Shown: in pieces, positions 4,429 through 6,992 of the stretch
Numbering within the stretch: position 1 is the first letter of the stretch
Layout of the letters: each line of letters starts with the position of its first letter
Origin: Coriobacteriia bacterium
GTDB lineage: Bacteria; Actinomycetota; Coriobacteriia; Anaerosomatales; SLCP01
NCBI GenBank assembly: GCA_007125735.1
Contig: SLCP01000193.1
Location: forward strand, 1-6,992
Direction: 5' to 3'
DNA: 6,992 nt
Program-made: the position numbers and the translations under genes
The notes under the pieces: generated by a model
Seen by the model: the letters and a program-made list of their open reading frames with translations, nothing else
What the model was told of the DNA's origin: nothing
The model's database searches: none

Positions 4429-5943
4429 CTAGCGCGGTACGATCCGAACGGCGTTGGGCGCGATACGGACGATCTCGAAGTCGCGGATCGTCGTGGTGCC
4501 AGTGCCCCACCATGCCACGTTCTCGGCGGCGTCCATGACTCTCAGCCGGTACGTGAACGTGCCCGTACGTGCCGTTCCGCTCTCGTCGCCTGCACCGTTC
4601 CACGAGATCTTCGCTGCACCGGCTCTGTTGGTGGCGCTGCGAGTAGCGTACAGCTTCCCGCTCTCGTCGTAGATGTAGAGCCACGTGCGAACGTCCTTGC
4701 TGACGTCGAAGTTGACCGTCATCCAGTCCTTGTAGCCCTCTCGGATGATCGGATAGAACGGCTCGGGTCCGCTGCGGACGTTGGATATCCGCGGAACCGT
4801 CTTGTCGAGCCGGAACGTGCGCTCGACCGACACCTCGCGGCCGAGCATGTCAGCGGCGGTCACCTTCAGGGTATGCTGCCCGTTCGGGAACGGCCCCCAG
4901 TCGGGCTTCAGTTCGTACGGAGGCGAGTGCACGGTCCCGACGTGCCGGCCGTTGATCTCGAAGCGCACCCACCGGATACCCGCAAGGTCGGTGGCCTCAG
5001 CCTTGAGCGGCCGTGTGGCTCCGATGAGGTCGCCATTCCGCGCGGGGTGGACGATCTTGACCTCGGGCTCGAACGGGTCGGAGTAGAAGTGCGTGGATGC
5101 CCACGGACCGGCGTTGGTCGCGCGGTCAACCGCCCGCACCCGGATCTCGCTCTTGCCCGGCGGCATGTCGGGAATAGTCACGTATGGCCTCGTGGGCGGC
5201 AGGTAGAACACGCCGCTGCCATGAGTCTCGCGCTCGACCTGGACCTCGAAGTAGGCTACACCGGACAACTCGTCGTACTGCGCGTCCTCCCAGAAGACGT
5301 ATGCCTGCTGGGAGTCGGTCCACAGACCGACAGGCCCAGCGTAGCGCTCCGATGGCTTGGCGGTGAGCTTGCGTACGGGCATCGGTGGGGTGACGTCGAT
5401 ACCGAGCGGGTACGGGCCGATGGTCTGAGAGGCGAGGATACTCTCTCCTCCGGTGGGCCCATCGGCCTCGAAGCGCCACGAGAAGTACCAGATGCCCTCG
5501 AACGGGCGTTTCTGACCCGGCATCTCTGTGTAGTTCCAGGCCGATGCGGGCTCCTGGAACCAGTGAGACACGATGTCCTTGCGCACCTGTGCGGTGGTGT
5601 CAGTGGGGAACACGGTGCTCACATCGACGCGCGGTCCATTAGGCACCACCTCGACGAAAGCATCCGGATCACGATCGAAACGATAGTGCACGTGCCGGAT
5701 GTAGCCCTCTTCTGCCCAGTTGACCTGGGGAAGGTTGAGCAGGTACTCGACCGTGGTGGAGTTGCCCCATCCGCGACGCCAGTTCGTCTCGGCACTGTCC
5801 CACGCGTCCGGGTTCGTCGGCGACACGCCAAGCGGGAACGGGATGTCATCGATCGACGCGAACGCGACTGGTGGCAGGATTGAAACGAATAGGAGCGCGA
5901 CAACGCAAACGCTCAAGACCCTGCTGCGACTAGAGTGTGACAT
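4429..5943 (-). CDS. Secreted multi-domain Ig-like/Fn3/FlgD-Ig-like protein, function unknown
   Basis: The predicted 504-residue protein begins with a classical Sec signal peptide. It has Arg6 and Arg8, a hydrophobic core (about 9-23), and VAFA with cleavage expected after Ala29. Residues 30-180 are a Trp/Tyr/Asp-rich region I do not recognise. Residues 184-290 look like a fibronectin type III domain (WEDAQYDELSG and RVRAVDRATNAGPW). Residues 291-381 look like a bacterial Ig-like domain (LAGIRWVRFEINGRHVG, NGQHTLKVTAADMLGR). Residues 384-490 match the FlgD-type Ig fold (WNGAGDESGTARTGTFTYRL). No transmembrane anchor, LPXTG or lipobox cysteine is visible, so it may be released or bound by other partners. 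I prefer ATG 5943 because GGGGAG lies just upstream and the signal peptide starts cleanly; ATG 5979 would add 12 polar residues and lies on top of the likely promoter. Spacing from GGGGAG to the ATG is short, so the start is not certain. Domain calls are by eye; a structural or adhesive role is only a guess. Confidence 0.88.
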   Translation of the reverse strand: MSHSSRSRVLSVCVVALLFVSILPPVAFASIDDIPFPLGVSPTNPDAWDSAETNWRRGWGNSTTVEYLLNLPQVNWAEEGYIRHVHYRFDRDPDAFVEVVPNGPRVDVSTVFPTDTTAQVRKDIVSHWFQEPASAWNYTEMPGQKRPFEGIWYFSWRFEADGPTGGESILASQTIGPYPLGIDVTPPMPVRKLTAKPSERYAGPVGLWTDSQQAYVFWEDAQYDELSGVAYFEVQVERETHGSGVFYLPPTRPYVTIPDMPPGKSEIRVRAVDRATNAGPWASTHFYSDPFEPEVKIVHPARNGDLIGATRPLKAEATDLAGIRWVRFEINGRHVGTVHSPPYELKPDWGPFPNGQHTLKVTAADMLGREVSVERTFRLDKTVPRISNVRSGPEPFYPIIREGYKDWMTVNFDVSKDVRTWLYIYDESGKLYATRSATNRAGAAKISWNGAGDESGTARTGTFTYRLRVMDAAENVAWWGTGTTTIRDFEIVRIAPNAVRIVPR

Positions 5944-5979
5944 GGTCTCCCCTATCTCGGAGTCAGCGCTGGTAGCCAT

Positions 5980-6008
5980 ATTCTACTCTATCGGCACGCA
6001 GAGGTCAT
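5980..6008 (-). promoter_or_regulatory. Putative promoter of the secreted-protein gene
   Basis: On the minus strand ATGACC (6008-6003, four of six matches to TTGACA) is separated by 17 bases from TAGAAT (5985-5980, five of six matches to TATAAT). The start near 5973 would give a leader of about 30 bases to the ATG at 5943. It lies in the 54-base gap after the stop codon of the upstream gene, so the two genes may be transcribed separately. Confidence 0.5.
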
Positions 6009-6033
6009 GCTTGAGCGGCGAGTATGCCCGTCG

Positions 6034-6992
6034 TCACACGGACTTCCACTGGAACGACCCACACGAAGACGGGTCGCTCTCGCCCTTCTTGGGACACGTG
6101 GCGAGATACACGCACTCCTCACACGTCAGCTCGGCGATGTCGGAGGCGCCCGCTTCGTATGCTGTGGGCTCCTCGTCATCGGCAGGTGCGGTGTCGTCAA
6201 GATCCTCTAGCAGGCCGGGCTCAAGGGAGGCGGGCTCCGCGGATGGTTGCGCTTCACTGACCGGGGGGTCGGGAGCCGCCTCGACCGGTGCGACCGGGGG
6301 TGCGTCCACGGGGGCGACCCCCGCAGGCTCGGCGACCTCGAGTTGCGGGTGAACCTCCGAGACCTCCGCGATCTCCGGAACCTCGATCGTGATCGAGCCG
6401 TCCTCGGTATCGTACGAGCCCATGATCACCGGACGCGGCGGCGTGACCGCCTCGTCATCGCCATTGACGTGCACGAGCGGCTCGACATCGCGCGCCGGCT
6501 CTTCAAGAGGGTCGGGCACGTACGGTGCCGGAGGTTCGACCGACTCGGATCCGTCCGAGTCGAGGCTGTCCGTGATGGCGGTCAGATCATCCCTGTTCTC
6601 GTGGGGATCAGGCTCCGCCTCGGCCGGTTCAGGCTCCGCCTCGGCCGGTTCGGGTTCGGCGGACTCGGCGGACTCTTCCCCTGTGACGTCCCATGGCCAC
6701 GCGGCAGGAGCGACATCTCCGACCTGCGGCGCCGGCTCAGGTTCCGGCTCGGGCGCCGGTTCGGTCTCCGCAGGGGGTGGCTCGGGAGGCGCGGCTTCAG
6801 GCTCGGCTGGGGAAGCGGGCTCCTCAGGAGCGAGAGTGACGGACTCGGGTGCAGCGATTCCCGAAGACTCGAGCGCGCCCGCTGCACGGCGGAGCGCCAA
6901 AGGCAGGTCGTCGCTGTCCTCTGGGGGCGGCGCGAGTTCCTCGGCAGGCTCCTCTACGGGTTCCTCCACAGGTGCCTCCGCCAACTCTTCTG
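6034..6992 (-). CDS. Acidic Pro/Glu/Ala-rich protein with C-terminal four-cysteine motif (5' partial), unknown
   Basis: The frame stays open to the window edge, so the start is outside. A TTG at 6984 exists, but the codons before it continue the same Glu-rich composition and give no convincing ribosome binding site. The visible 318 residues are dominated by Glu, Pro, Ala and Asp in low-complexity stretches (for example EPAPEPEPEPAP), typical of a disordered chain. One island (VIMGSYDTEDGSITIEVPE) looks more structured. The last 30 or so residues differ sharply. They contain all four cysteines and all three lysines visible, arranged C-x2-C-x5-C-x10-C within ELTCEECVYLATCPKKG and DPSSCGSFQWKSV. 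Such spacing could bind zinc or an iron-sulphur cluster, but I do not recognise a named family. No signal peptide or membrane segment is visible in the part present. A 21-bp tandem repeat lies within the gene. The promoter-like sequence downstream suggests it is not obligatorily cotranscribed with the secreted-protein gene. Confidence 0.8.
   Translation of the reverse strand, partial: EELAEAPVEEPVEEPAEELAPPPEDSDDLPLALRRAAGALESSGIAAPESVTLAPEEPASPAEPEAAPPEPPPAETEPAPEPEPEPAPQVGDVAPAAWPWDVTGEESAESAEPEPAEAEPEPAEAEPDPHENRDDLTAITDSLDSDGSESVEPPAPYVPDPLEEPARDVEPLVHVNGDDEAVTPPRPVIMGSYDTEDGSITIEVPEIAEVSEVHPQLEVAEPAGVAPVDAPPVAPVEAAPDPPVSEAQPSAEPASLEPGLLEDLDDTAPADDEEPTAYEAGASDIAELTCEECVYLATCPKKGESDPSSCGSFQWKSV
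6608..6649. repeat. Two tandem copies of a 21-bp in-frame repeat
   Basis: The 21-base unit at 6608-6628 (beginning TCAGGCTCCGCCTCGG) is repeated exactly at 6629-6649. A degenerate start of a further copy (TCGGGTTCGGC) follows. The repeat keeps frame and encodes a seven-residue Glu-Pro-Ala-Glu-Ala-type unit inside the disordered part of the protein. Exact identity suggests recent slippage or duplication. Confidence 0.9.

Noticed and set aside
4873..5883. 336-codon plus-strand open frame opposite the secreted-protein gene
   Set aside because: The opposite strand has a signal peptide and recognisable beta-sandwich motifs; this frame has none and is a GC-bias shadow.

Overview
The window is GC-rich bacterial DNA with strong G/C bias at third codon positions. 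It combines a GTG-initiated gltX, tRNA genes that encode their CCA ends, a SAM-I riboswitch and a bacterial glnS. This best fits a high-GC Gram-positive lineage, perhaps Coriobacteriia-like or another deep actinobacterial group. That placement is an inference from gene content and composition, not a measured one.

Layout. Bases 1-308 (minus strand) hold the start of metK (S-adenosylmethionine synthetase, cut by the window edge). Ahead of it lie a SAM-I (S-box) riboswitch, its intrinsic terminator and a plausible promoter. Divergently, on the plus strand, come gltX (glutamyl-tRNA synthetase, 361-1830), a near-consensus promoter (1896-1924), tRNA-Gln(CUG) and tRNA-Glu(CUC) in tandem (1970-2125), a strong terminator (2135-2185), glnS (glutaminyl-tRNA synthetase, 2238-3932), rnpB (RNase P RNA, about 4015-4360) and a terminator hairpin (4373-4400). 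Two minus-strand genes converge on rnpB. One is a secreted protein with three predicted beta-sandwich domains (4429-5943). The other is the 3' part of a gene for an acidic, Pro/Glu/Ala-rich, probably disordered protein ending in a four-cysteine motif (6034 to the window end).

How the parts work together. Positions 361-4360 form a compact translation block. It holds the two related synthetases that charge tRNA-Glu and tRNA-Gln, one tRNA substrate for each, and the RNA subunit of the ribonuclease that trims tRNA 5' ends. Direct GlnRS charging is supported by the glutamine-specificity residues in glnS and by U1-A72/G73 in the tRNA-Gln. The metK side is a feedback loop: SAM made by MetK would bind the aptamer and favour termination before the metK start codon.

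Nothing in the window looks like a defence system, mobile element or CRISPR array. The points most worth a second look are the synthetase/tRNA/RNase P cluster, the SAM-I aptamer with an extra hairpin and a re-paired pseudoknot, a probably leaderless glnS, a shared TGCTA-type promoter element, and the unrecognised Cys4-tailed acidic protein.
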